DNA from: Euperipatoides rowelli
Lineage: Eukaryota > Onychophora > Udeonychophora > Euonychophora > Peripatopsidae
DNA length: 18,743 bases
Assembly (NCBI GenBank): GCA_003024985.2
Contig: PXIH01S0006411.1
Direction: 5' to 3' (one strand)
A model generated the notes under the pieces. The model had not been told where the DNA came from, searched no databases, and saw only the letters and a program-made list of their open reading frames with translations. The position numbers and the translations under genes were made by a program. How positions within the stretch are numbered: position 1 is the stretch's first letter; each line of letters starts with the position of its first letter. Shown piece after piece: positions 9,003 through 18,130 of the stretch.

Positions 9003-9285
9003 TTAAATGGAAAACTTATTAAAATAGTAAAATTATTTGAAATCCATATAAAAATGTTGTTAAATTAAAATAAACTTTAAATGGAAGGTGTTTTCTTTAA
9101 GGTTTTCTATCCTTAAATTTTTGAAAATATCTGATAAAAACATTGGGATCTCCCCTGATAGGACCCCTATTGAAAGAGACAGATTTAATGGCCTTAAGAA
9201 ACAGGCAGCTTTGTAAAGGTTGGCAGGTAAAGATGTTGTAATATAGAAAGACAAAATCGTTAAAATGCTTTGGTAATAGATCAAA
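9003..9285 (+). pseudogene. LINE ORF1 C-terminal remnant
   Basis: Plus-strand frames give ISPDRTPIERDRFNGLKKQ near 9150-9205, matching the 'I-S-x-D-R-T-P-x-E-R ... L..EL' segment at the C-terminus of ORF1-type nucleic-acid-binding proteins of CR1/L2-like LINEs. After a one-base frame change it continues as LAGKDVV and KDKIVK, like the usual 'G...I..G.IV' ending. Upstream pieces such as KLIKIVKLFE fit the preceding conserved part but contain stops. It ends about 180 bp before the endonuclease. Minus-strand open frames over this stretch are shadows. Confidence 0.6.
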
Positions 9286-9463
9286 ATCATATATTGCCTC
9301 TATTGATGCCTCCACACTTATTATTATAGATAATAGGGAGGTTGATTCTGGTGTTAATTTGGACATTGTTGCTTTGGATTCAGATAACAAAGATGGATCA
9401 TAGCAATCACATAGGTTAATAGATTCTAAAGGTATGCCTTGGGTGTTGTTAGATTTATCTATT

Positions 9464-10140
9464 TTTTATACAAACATTTGTTCTAGCTCTAATAAATTGG
9501 ATGAGATCAAAATTTTTATTAAAGATTCTAAAGCTGTTATGTTTTCAATTACAGAAGTTTACATGGTTAAATGATAGCATTTCTGAGGAATGTTTAATGT
9601 TTGATTCATACTCAATTATTAGAAGAGACAAATATGATAACAGAAAAGATGATGGTCTTGTTCTTTTCAAATCAGATTTGGTTATTAATATTTTAGCAAT
9701 TGGTGGAGAATCAGCACAGGAGCCGGAAACTTTATAGTTCTCTTGCAAATTTCAGACAGATTTGGTAATGTTTGGCTTGATATATATAGACCTCCATCTT
9801 CTAGTTATGATAATGATTCTAACTTAATTAAAGTGATTTCTGAAGCATATGATATATACAGTCATAATAAATATAAAGACTTTATCATCCTGGGTGATTT
9901 TAACACTCCAAATATCAATTGGAAAAACTACTCGACTAATTTTAACAATCTTTCCTTTGAGAGGAAATTATAGATCTGATATTTAAATATGAGCTTTGTC
10001 AAAATGTAAAGTTATTTACTAGATTTCAGGGTAGCTCTATGTCTACCTTGGATCTTATATTAAATCATAATCCTGATTCCATATATAATTTATGCTCAAT
10101 AGTGCCAATTGGCAAGAGTTATCATGATGTCATTTCTTTT
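9464..10140 (+). pseudogene. LINE ORF2 endonuclease domain, broken
   Basis: Segments in order: FYTNICSSSNKLDEIKIF (domain start, 'TN..SL.NK..EL'); FSITEVY with the catalytic-type glutamate; YSIIRRDKYDNRKDDGLVLF ('R.DR..GGG'); YRPPSS near 9790; LGDFNTPNINW near 9891-9922, the conserved D-F-N motif; and STLDLILNHNPD near 10040-10075. The final catalytic S-D-H motif reads SYH at 10117-10125, so the aspartate is lost. The pieces lie in at least three different frames, with changes near 9568, 9740 and 9975. In a live element this domain nicks target DNA to prime reverse transcription. Confidence 0.8.
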
Positions 10141-10789
10141 GATATTAGTCTTGGAATTGTTGAATATACTTTGGATAGTTCTAATGAGAATTTTTCTAAA
10201 GTATATAACTCTTTGAATCTGAATTATGATATTGTAATTCCATATTTAACTAATTGTGTTAACATCTCATTAATCCCTGATAATAATTTATTCTCATACC
10301 TGTATAGTAATTTTAGGGCTTGCTACCCTGATAAGGGAATGCAATCTCACAGAATAAATAATAACTATATCCCTCTTGGATCAGTTTGGAAATTACTTCG
10401 GAGAAAACTATCAAAAATAAATTATTTTCCGAATATTTAAATGATAGATCTGTTGAGTCTTATAATAAATATAAAGCTCAAAGAAATAAAGTTATTTCTG
10501 TTGTTGGAAATTGCAAATTAAAAAATGACCTAAACATTGCCAGAAGTTCTAGAAATAATATACAAATTCTTTATACATATCTTAAAAATGGTTTTTCAAA
10601 TAGGCAGGTTATATATAAAATGTTGGATGCTAATAGTGCACTTATAACTAATGAAATTATTATTGCTGAAACTTTTGCTAAATATTTTCAAGGCTTATTT
10701 ACTTCCGAGATTGATTATAGAAATTTCAATATTGATATTTCTGGATGTGAAGCTTTTGTCTTGAGGAATGGGTTCCAAGGGGTTTTGTA
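10141..10789 (+). pseudogene. LINE ORF2 linker between endonuclease and RT
   Basis: Two overlapping open segments (up to 10440, then from 10386 in another frame) join the endonuclease to the reverse transcriptase. The second contains YNKYKAQRNKV and then LYTYLKNG, ITNEIIIAETFAKYFQGLFTS, matching the region before RT in jockey-type LINEs ('Y...RN.....', 'A..FN.YF..VF'). A one-base shift separates the two frames near 10400. Confidence 0.65.
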
Positions 10790-11488
10790 GAACATTTGGT
10801 TTCTTGTTTGAAACCTTCTAGGTCTATGGGAGTAGACAATATTTCAAATATGACTATTAAAAAAATGCTCTCAATTTTTTATATCTTTTTTATACCGGTT
10901 TATGCCTTACTCTATTAATCCGAGTGTTGTCCCAAAGATTTGGAAGACATCTATTGTGGTTCCCAAAATGTAGAGTAACAAAAATAGAAGAGTTGAGGAA
11001 TTTCACACGATTTGTATTAAATAATTAAACATTGCGTAAGTAAATTTCTTGAGGTTAATTCATTATTATCTTCACAATCACATCAATGTGATTTTAGGCC
11101 TGGAAGGTCTTGTTCCTCGAATTTAGAAAGTTTTTTAGCGATCTGATTATTTCTAGAGATAATAATACTGATATGGTCATTGCCTATTTTGATTTTAATA
11201 AGGCTTTTAATTCAGTAGAACACATTATATTATTAAATAAAATGATAAATATGAAGATCCCAGAATTGTTGACTAAGTGGATAGATGAATTTCTCTTTGA
11301 TAGAGAATATGTTGTTTCAATCAATGGTGTAAGATCAATGGTAAAACCTCAATATCGAGGGTTTACCTCAGGGTACAGTGACAGCAGCAATTCTATTTAA
11401 CATTTTTATTCATAACATACACTGTGGTATTTCTTCTGGTATATTATCCTAAGCAGATGATGTAAAAAAATTTAGAGAAATAAAATCT
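10790..11488 (+). pseudogene. LINE reverse transcriptase core, broken
   Basis: Recognisable parts are HLVSCLKPSRSMGVDNIS (the 'K...GPD.I' start), QCDFRPGRSCSSNL ('Q.GFR.G.ST...L'), IAYFDFNKAFNSV (motif A with its catalytic aspartate, about 11180-11220), GLPQGTVTAAILFNIFI (motif B, in another frame, about 11358-11408) and ADDVK (motif C, 11453-11467). A TAA stop at 11450-11452 takes the place of the aromatic residue before ADD. Frame changes lie near 11130 and between motifs A and B, and stops occur near 10880-11040. The enzyme is inactive. Confidence 0.8.
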
Positions 11489-12218
11489 GTGGATGACTTA
11501 TTGATCTTCCAACAAGTTCTTGATAAATTATTAATATGGTCCAAAATAAACAATATGTCTTTTAACGCAGATAAAAATGTGACAATGAAAATGGGCTCTA
11601 AATTCCCTGATTATCCATTCTTTTTGGGTGGTACTATTCTCAAAACGGTTTGTACACATAAGGATTTGGGTGTCTGGATAGACAACAAGCTAGATTTTAG
11701 TTGTCACACCAATTATTTAAGGAAAAAAGTTTCTGGGAAATTTGGTTTAATACGACATAGATTTACATATATTACTCCTGAACTTTTTAGATATTTACAT
11801 GAGATTTACATCTCTCCTATCATTGATTATGGTTCCCAATGGTATTTTCCTGTGTTAAAACAACATCTAGATAATCTTGAGAAAACTATTCGTGGTTTCA
11901 TCAAAAGAGTTGTTGGCCTTAAACATATTAATTTTTTTATTAGACATAAGATTATTGGGATTCTGCCACCTAGTGCGAGGAAGATCCGTGGCGACTTAAT
12001 CAACTATTTTAAATTGATTAAATTGTATTGGTTGATTCAAGAACCAGAGGCCACAAATATAAGATCTTTAAATTAGAGTTAGGTCTAGATTTGTTAGAAA
12101 TTTTTTCTTTAATAGATCTATAGACATATGGAATAAATTACCTTTTGAAATTTTTGAAAGTTCTTTTTCAAGATTCAAGTCTAGTTTAGACTCTTTCCTT
12201 ATTGAAAAATACCTCTGA
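11489..12218 (+). pseudogene. LINE ORF2 C-terminal region
   Basis: The longest intact frame in the window (11489-12076) covers the RT thumb and beyond: LLIWSKINNMSFNADKNV, HKDLGVWIDNKLDFSCH ('LGV..D..L.F..H'), FGLIRHRF, YISPIIDYGSQWYFP ('Y....R..LEY....W.P') and LEKTIRGFIKRVVGL. A one-base shift just after 12076 moves into another frame that carries RSRFVRNFFFNRSIDIWNK and FSRFKSSLDSFL, the usual C-terminal ending, with a TGA stop at 12216-12218. In this family the region follows the catalytic core and closes the protein. Confidence 0.85.
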
Positions 12219-12621
12219 GTTTACCTCTTTACATTTTTGTATAGATTTTTTTTTGTTTTTATTCATATATTGATTGTAGATCTATTTTGTTTGTGAATAT
12301 GTTTAAAAATATCTGTATTGTTATTTTTAGGATTATAATTTGATTTGAGCTACCTTGAAAATGTCATCCTGATTTCTCACATAATTTTTGATGTTTTTGT
12401 ATTGATCTTAGTAATTGTATTGCATAATATGGTTAGGATAATGTAAATTATGTATTTATGTTATATACTGTATGTAGGCTGTAGTGTTCACTGGATTTTT
12501 GGTGATGTATAAGAGTATACTGTTTGTTTTGGTTTATTGACTATGTTTTTTTTCCCCTTTCTATGGAAATTGTAAAAGCATTTTGCTTAAAACATAATAA
12601 AATAAAATAAATAAAAATAAA

Positions 12622-12799
12622 GTGTATCTTAAGATTGTTGTAAAAATGTGAATGTACTTGTTTTCCCTTTTTATTGTGAATAAAGTATTTTTTTAAAAAA
12701 ATCCATTTTCAAATACGTTTTTTTTTTTAAAAAAAAAAAAAATCTGCTTATAATAACTTTAAAATTAATTGAATCAGTTAAAAATATCATTTAAACAAT
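12622..12799. other. Non-coding spacer with A/T tracts
   Basis: Contains GTGAATAAAGTATTTTTTT near 12676-12694 and a T-run / A-run pair near 12718-12742. It could be the tail of another retroelement, but nothing coding supports that. Confidence 0.4.
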
Positions 12800-12801
12800 T
12801 A

Positions 12802-13419
12802 CCGTAAACCACGGTTACTTGCACCCTGCTCGGTGTTACTTGACGAACCCAAAATAATAAGGTGTTTAGAATCCTTATATTTTATCTTTTCACATTTGTC
12901 CGATAGGGAGCACCAGTGAAAAGATCCTCAAGCCCATGTAATAGTTCCAAAACTTGCCACTAGTGTGTATCAGAGGCCATTTTGTTACTTTACAATAGTG
13001 ACTAGTTTTGTGGTCTGTAAACTTTTCCCTGTGCATGTTACATTTTCAACTTGTAACTTTTCTTACATATTACAGTAAAATAATTATTTTTTTGTTACTA
13101 AATATGTTCGTAGTAGTTATATTTCCAATAACTCAGGTCCTACTAGAACCCACAGTGCTTTATAATAGACTTTTGCAAAGGAAACAGGAGCTTGGACTCA
13201 AGTAGCCCTAACATAGGGCAACTTGAACCCAAAATATAAATATATATAAAAAATATAAAGGTATGACAAAAGTTGTTTTATACTATAATGAAATAATTGT
13301 TTAGGGTCCAGGTTTAAGTACAATTAAGGTATGATCACAATTTTGATTATTTTATATATATTTTTAGCTTGAAATGTAAAAATTGACCGAAAACGGGTCC
13401 AAGTAACCCTGGTTTACAG
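12802..13419. mobile_element. 618-bp MITE flanked by TA (Tc1/mariner-type)
   Basis: The left end CCGTAAACCACGGTTACTTG (from 12802) and the reverse complement of the right end, CTGTAAACCAGGGTTACTTG (ending 13419), match at 18 of 20, and similarity continues as G[CG]ACCC. A TA dinucleotide lies directly outside both ends (12800-12801 and 13420-13421), as expected for Tc1/mariner-type insertion. ACTTGAACCC- and ACTTGACGAACCC-like words recur inside, near 12838-12850 and 13218-13232, suggesting repeated subterminal sites. The open frame at 13008-13205 is low-complexity and not transposase-like, so the element is non-autonomous. Confidence 0.75.
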
Positions 13420-13421
13420 TA

Positions 13422-13659
13422 CTCTAATGAAGTTACAGCCTTTTATTTAGTACAAAAGGCTAATTATGATTAAAAAATATATAAATAAAACAAGAGCCTC
13501 CTACACTACAAGACAATGTTCAACAATCGATTAAGTGAATTTAAATCGTTAGTATATCCCAATTTTTTGTAATTAAATAAATTATCTCAAGTTTCTAAGA
13601 GTAATAATATTTTATTATTGCCTCACAAAAAAAGACATATTAAAACTTCTAGAATGTGC
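13422..13659. other. Non-coding spacer
   Basis: AT-rich sequence with no recognisable feature. Confidence 0.5.
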
Positions 13660-13992
13660 ACTAGTGGCTGGGTATCAAATTCCTTGCACCATTACATCTA
13701 AAAACAGGCATTGATTGGTTAATAGTAAGGTAATGGAAGTTGTGACAAAATTATCGAAATCAATAAATAAAGGATTATTTCACCTTTAGATTATCATATG
13801 GTTCAGGCAGAGTGGATTAATATGTAGTATGAGTTAGGGTTCAGGATAAGATACAGTTAGGACTGTAAATAAAAAATAATAATGTTCTTATCCATTTTAA
13901 TCATGTGACATTCAGTCATATGCTCATTGGTTGGTTTTGGGTGCAAAGGTGAAATATTGCACTCTCTCTTCAATATAGAGAGTGCAATATTT
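13660..13992. mobile_element. Diverged relative of the 7327-7635 MITE
   Basis: The start ACTAGTGGCTGGGTATCAAA (13660) matches the outer end of the 7327-7635 element (ACAAGTGTCTGGGTAGCAAA on the opposite strand) at 17 of 20 positions. Further shared words, in the same order, are TTGATTGGTTAA, GGACTGTRAATAAAAAA, CATGTGA, CAGTCATA and ATTGGTTG or ATTGGCTG. The right inverted end is unclear: after GGTGCAAAGGTGAAATATT the copy runs into a hairpin. No target duplication was found, so the right boundary is provisional. Confidence 0.55.
13952..13992. repeat. Perfect 16-bp-arm hairpin
   Basis: AAATATTGCACTCTCT (13952-13967) and AGAGAGTGCAATATTT (13977-13992) are exact inverted copies around a 9-base loop. 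It lies at the right side of the diverged MITE and may be part of that element's end structure or a local inverted duplication. Confidence 0.85.
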
Positions 13993-14118
13993 TAGTGATT
14001 CACAGCAATCTATATACAGTAGATGGAGTTTAAAAAAATCAGGTTAAATCTCCTGTGTTTTTGCTATATCATTCATGAAAAACAAACTGTCCTAACAAAA
14101 CAACTATCCACAGTCCAG

Positions 14119-14310
14119 TCCTCGTGGCGTAGTCTGTTTCTTGCAGGCTATTAAACTGAGGACGAAGATAATTATAAGTCGAGACGTTCCAGGTTTACAT
14201 CAGGGTCGAGGCAGTTATGGATACTTTTTTTGTGCCTGGTTTTAACACTTTGCCAGGGTTTTTTAACCCAGTAGGCTGCCTCTTACGCTGCCTCTCTTAA
14301 GAACCGTAGT
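14119..14310 (+). mobile_element. Probable tRNA-derived SINE
   Basis: TGGCGTAGTCTG at 14125-14136 fits the internal A box of RNA polymerase III promoters (TRGYNNARNNGG-like), and CCAGGTTTACATCAGGG around 14189-14205 resembles a decayed B box (GGTTCRANNCC). The intervening and flanking sequence (CTCGTGG at the start, GGTCGAGGCAG after the B-box-like site) fits a tRNA-like head as found in many animal SINEs. The downstream body, GTGCCTGGTTTTAACACTTT and GCCAGGG, runs to about 14310 without an obvious tail. The A-to-B spacing is longer than in a tRNA, so it is not a functional tRNA gene. The end is approximate. Confidence 0.5.
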
Positions 14311-14755
14311 TAGTGTAAAGATATAGTATTCAAAATAATAGTGAAAAGATGCAATGCATTTATGATGTATTGCCCCTCCAAAGAAAAGAATACATCTCTT
14401 CTACCTTTGGAGAGGAGATTTAATTTTATAAAAAAAAAAAGAACTATCCAAAAAATTTCTTAGTTTTTGTGTGTATATCTAGATTCTAGAATGAAAAGAA
14501 TCCTGCTTCATTCGATTTCAGTCAATCTGTTATCATTGGTTTTTCAACACTACTAACAAACATGGCTAACCTTATGAAATTAATTTTATAAAAAAAATAA
14601 AAAACATATTATATATGATTGGTTAAAAATTATTAAAACCGGTTTGGTTAAGAATTCAATATAAATATTTAAGAGGAACATCAACGTCAAAATAATGCAT
14701 GAAGTTTTTCTTCTTTAAATNAATAAAATATATTAAAAAAAAAATAGATTAGTAC
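14311..14755. other. Non-coding DNA with one ambiguous base
   Basis: AT-rich sequence. Position 14721 is recorded as N. TTAATTTTATAAAAAAAA-type words recur near 14420 and 14580. No gene or element was identified. Confidence 0.5.
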
Positions 14756-14923
14756 TAGGGACAACCTCGCTGGACTATAGTCTGTTGTTGTCCGACATAT
14801 TTGTATTTGTACGCAAAGCTATCCGTCTTTATGCAACAGACTAGCATTGCGACGATTGTGTAGAAGTATAAATGAGTCTTTACACAAATACAAATACTAT
14901 ATAGTCCAGAGAGCTTGACCCTG
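14756..14923. mobile_element. 168-bp foldback MITE
   Basis: The left end TAGGGACAACCTCGCTGGAC (14756) and the reverse complement of the right end, CAGGGTCAAGCTCTCTGGAC (ending 14923), match at 15 of 20 positions and continue as TATA. Further in, TTTGTATTTGTACGCAAAG on the left faces CTTTACACAAATACAAATA on the right, so most of the unit can fold on itself. The CAGGG-type end suggests hAT, but the flanks (ATTAGTAC and ATCCTTAC) match at only 5 of 8 bases, so the duplication is not established. No coding frame is present. Confidence 0.65.
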
Positions 14924-15817
14924 ATCCTTACTTTAATATTCTTTAAAAGTTAATCCAACCGATTATGAATATCTTAAAAATATAATGATGTTTAACGATT
15001 TTTAAATGTTTGAGAAACTGAAAATTTCAACTGTTTGAGTATTAAAGATAATTAAATCAAGCAAATTAATATTTGCTTGTTCTTCCAAGGCAAAAAATGT
15101 AAAGACTGTATGTACTGTATATTGTATTCTTCAAAAGTACTGTGTGTCTGTGTGTGTGTTACTTTAAAATCTCAAAGGAATTTTAAAACGTCAAAAAAAA
15201 AAGTAGTTTAAAAAAAAAGAAAAAGATTTATTGATAGTTAGCAGTTTCTGTTGATTCAGTTTTAAATCATCCAGTTGTCAAAACATGGCCGCCAGCTAAA
15301 AGATTTACAAATTGGAAGCAAACTTAATTGTATAATATACAGTACATGAAATCTAAAGATAATATTTTTTTTAAATTCTATTTTCTCAGATTCAATTTAA
15401 CTACATTTGTCTCACGAAGAGGAAGTGGAAGCTAGTCTGATTTTAAAATATATCAAGGATGGATGAGGAAGGAGAAAAAAAAAATCCTAAAAATATAGTG
15501 AAATATTTGTTTTATCCCATCTGTTTAACATATGAATCAGTTGTTTCTCTTTGCTTAGTTAGAAGATTCGCCCCTTCCTTTTTTTAATATATTTGTAATA
15601 TTATGTCAAGCTAACAGACGTTATTATTTGTTTAGTGAACAGGCTACTTAGGATGCCAATCAAATAACTATATATATACAGTATATTATATATGTTTTAC
15701 AAGCATGCCCAGTCATATTATAGTGTTCCCAAATATTGAATATTATTTTCATGTTTTTACTTTTATAAGAAAACTAAGTTACAGTCAGTTCTCTCTCTCT
15801 CTCTTAATTAATTATTT
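14924..15817. other. Non-coding DNA with simple repeats
   Basis: Contains a TG-rich run near 15141-15160 and a CT run (CTCTCTCTCTCTCT) at about 15791-15804. A TTTTCTCAG at about 15382-15390 looks like a splice acceptor, but all three frames after it close within about 55 bases and none resembles the expected continuation of RIC8. No gene is called. Confidence 0.5.
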
Positions 15818-15874
15818 TTCAGCAACAGTGCTGGATTAAGCCTTTGTAGGGCCTAATCCACCTCTGTTGCTGAA
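15818..15874. repeat. Foldback repeat, 25-bp arms
   Basis: Arms at 15818-15842 and 15850-15874 match at 22 of 25 positions in inverted orientation around a 7-base loop. The outer 11 bases (TTCAGCAACAG / CTGTTGCTGAA) are perfect. It abuts the A-rich tail of the minus-strand LINE exactly. The inner CAGTGCTGGATTAAGCC has the look of a hAT-type terminus, but no target duplication supports that. Confidence 0.75.
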
Positions 15875-15875
15875 G

Positions 15876-16960
15876 ATTTTATTTTTATTTATTTTTCTTT
15901 TATTTAAGCAGAACTTTCATTTCTATGGTCCTCCAGGCCCTTGTCACATATACACATGAATAAAAACAACAAACAAACAATTACTAATCAATACATTAAA
16001 ATCAAAATTGCAATTATGTGGTTATATACTTGTCTGCCATATTTTGTACTTTTGGTAGTTTGTTGTTACCACAATCCATCTAAAGGACCTCACAATAATT
16101 ACTGAGTCAGAATTCATGTTTCGTAAATAGTTTTTAGAATCTTGATAGGCATGAGAGGTTTCAACCTTAACAATATTCTGTTTAGGTTAATGGATTTTTT
16201 TGATAATATTGTGTATATGACTGTCCCATGCCAAGACATCATCAATTGTAACCCCTAAAATCTTGATTGAACTAGTAGGACCTATCAGATCACCCGAACA
16301 ATTAATAAATATATTATCTCTTGTCTTTCCCTTTTTTTCCTTGTTCCAATCACCATTAGTTGAGAATTTTTTGAATTAGACCATTTGATGCCAACCACTT
16401 GTGACATTTTCTAGGTCAGCGTTTAGCTTCAGTTCAATTTCCTTTAAATTATTAGAGCTATAGTAAAGGGTCGTGTAGTCGGCAAAAAGTTTGACTTTAC
16501 CGTATTTAATTCTTTCAAAAACAGGGTTAAGAATGATGTTAAACAAAAGTGGTCCAAGAATGGACCCCTGTGGGACCCTGTTAAAGAGGGCAGGTATTCG
16601 GAGCTTGTTGAGTCCAACACAACTCTCTGGTATCTCTCATTTAAATAACTTGTAAACCACTTCAAGGAGGCACAGTCAAGACCCAAGCTTTTTAATCTTT
16701 CAATAATCCCTCAATGGGGTAAACAGTCGAATGCTCTTTTTAAATCCAAAGCCATGACACCAGTTAATTGACCACTATATGTGGCTCTTCTCCAATCGTT
16801 AGTCATAATATATACGGGAGTCAGGGGGAAGGGAAGGGTGGCAGCCCTCCAGTGTAGTCCAGGTATAGATCCATGGTGGGAGTTCACCCTGTGAATTCCA
16901 TGAATACTAAGATCTAGGACTGAAGTCTTTCTGATCACAGTAGCTGTGGTTATTCAAAAG
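15876..16960 (-). pseudogene. 5'-truncated LINE (reverse transcriptase to 3' tail), broken
   Basis: Read on the minus strand: GVMALDLKRAFDCLPH is RT motif A (16716-16765); then RLKSLGLDCASLKWFTSYL; VPQGSILGPLLFNI is motif B after a one-base frame change (about 16535-16580); FADYTTLYYSS is motif C (16455-16490) with the second catalytic aspartate changed to tyrosine (TAC, + strand 16475-16477). Further on come SQLMVIGTRKKRERQ and SIKILGVTIDDVLAWDSHI. The sequence then degrades to a 3' end with CTTAAATAAAAG and an A-rich tail (+ strand 15875-15908). The start is truncated and disordered beyond 16800. It is a CR1/L2-type LINE of a different family from that at 9000-12621, though the 3' ends look related. 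Confidence 0.8.
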
Positions 16961-17640
16961 TATTTGTATTAGCATTATTCTAACATACAGCATGGTTTAT
17001 TGGTAAAAATATGAGTATTTTAATTATGCTTAAGCAGATTTATATGTTATCACTGTTTTTATTTTCTTAAGTTATAAAAACATTTCTGCTTAAAATAAGT
17101 TGAACGTATTTCATCATTATTTTAAGAGTTTTTTATTTAGTATTTTATTTTGTAAAATTCTCTACTTGTCTAAACATTTTTCTTTTGTAGTTAGATTTTT
17201 CACCAGGTTTGTAAATACACTTTGAGAGAAATTTTTAAACCATACATATGGAACCTCTCAAACCTTTTAAACTGTGTAAAATAACAGCTCTTAAAATTGG
17301 GCTCCCTATGTTTCAATATAAGCCACATTTGCTTACCATGACGGTATGACTAGGTGGTAAAACGGTCTTGTTCAGCAGATTGTATTTTGAGATTTAAATT
17401 ATATTTTTAATTATAAATTCATCATAATCTTTATTTTTCTTTTCCTGAACTCTGCTAAAGTTCAACAGTTTCTCATTAAATGGTTCATCCAAGGGCTTTG
17501 CTAGGGGGAGGTGGAGGCTTCCCTCTAACTTTGGCTAAGAATCCAATAGTTAGGATATTTTGTATTTGTGTTCGAGTTGAAGAAGAAATAAAAACTTTTG
17601 GACAATTTTAAAAAAAATGTGATCAGAGACAGTGATTACG
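16961..17640. other. Non-coding DNA, possible hAT end at about 17486
   Basis: AT-rich sequence with no gene. CCAAGGGCTTTGCTAGGGGGAGG near 17488-17510 resembles the 'CAGGGGCGTTGCTAGG' style of hAT termini, and CAGTGGCAGCTAG at about 17833 has a similar look in the same orientation. Neither has a matching partner or target duplication, so no element is called. Confidence 0.4.
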
Positions 17641-17658
17641 ATGAGAAAAAAAACTATA

Positions 17659-17833
17659 ATTAGCCATTTGGCTAATAATTTATAATAGTAGGCAAATTTT
17701 AGCAAAAAAATATGTTATTACTGAAATTTTCATTTTAAAGTGATATTTAAAAATATATAAATAGCATTTTGGCTAATTATGCTGAGCCAAAAATTTGGAA
17801 AATCTTAGATTTATTAGCATTTGGCTAAAATGC
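17659..17833. repeat. Cluster of TTTGGCTAA palindromic words
   Basis: ATTAGCCA / TGGCTAAT form 8-bp arms around two bases at 17659-17676. TTTTGGCT (17767-17774) and AGCCAAAA (17785-17792) form a second hairpin. GCATTT / AAATGC frame a third TTTGGCTAA at 17817-17833. The recurrence of GCATTTTGGCTAA or its inverse within 175 bp suggests a decayed foldback element, with no coding content. Confidence 0.6.
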
Positions 17834-18130
17834 AGTGGCAGCTAGTTGGTCCTAAATTTGATTTTTTTAAAATAATGACTTGAGAAATTTAACATTTTAA
17901 CATTAACATTGATTGAAGGTCTGATGTTGTGACCCGGTCACCCATTAGCTGTTTCTTGTTTACTGCTCTAACTTGTGGTGGCGCTACCTATTCTAGGTTA
18001 GATTATTTCAATAGTTTATGAGTTGGGAATTTTCTCATTCCCCACTACAATAAAATTCTCTAGCTACGACAAGTTCTGTTAACAACCAAATAAATGTCCC
18101 TAATCAATGGCACAGGTAGGGGATGAGTGA
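17834..18130. other. Non-coding spacer
   Basis: Contains a small perfect palindrome GTGACC-C-GGTCAC at about 17930-17942. No gene or element is seen. Confidence 0.45.

Larger units (their letters stand above)
9000..12621 (+). mobile_element. Near full-length, dead jockey-superfamily LINE
   Basis: In order the element shows the end of ORF1, an apurinic-type endonuclease, a reverse transcriptase, the C-terminal RT extension and an A-rich 3' tail (AATAAAATAAAATAAATAAA from about 12594). This order and the C-terminal 'RxxFF..R..D.WN.LP' motif match the jockey superfamily (CR1/L2-like). The exact clade cannot be settled by eye. The 5' boundary is unclear and no target duplication was found. There are at least six frame changes and several stops. 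Its 3' end (GCATTTTGCTTAAAACATAA) resembles that of the minus-strand LINE at 15876-16960, suggesting related families. Confidence 0.85.

Noticed and set aside
9097-9390. Minus-strand 97-residue open frame
   Set aside because: It is the shadow of the ORF1 remnant of the plus-strand LINE, which carries the recognisable ISPDRTP motif.
13008-13205. 65-residue frame inside the TA-flanked MITE, considered as transposase
   Set aside because: No DDE/D-type motif or DNA-binding helix is visible; it is low-complexity.
14119-14215. Functional tRNA gene
   Set aside because: A and B boxes are too far apart, the B box is decayed and no cloverleaf closes.
15382-15445. Downstream exon after TTTTCTCAG
   Set aside because: All frames stop quickly and none continues the RIC8-like peptide.
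17486-17850. hAT element between CCAAGGGCTTTGCTAGG and CAGTGGCAGCTAG
   Set aside because: Both words are in the same orientation, so they do not form inverted ends, and no target duplication was found.
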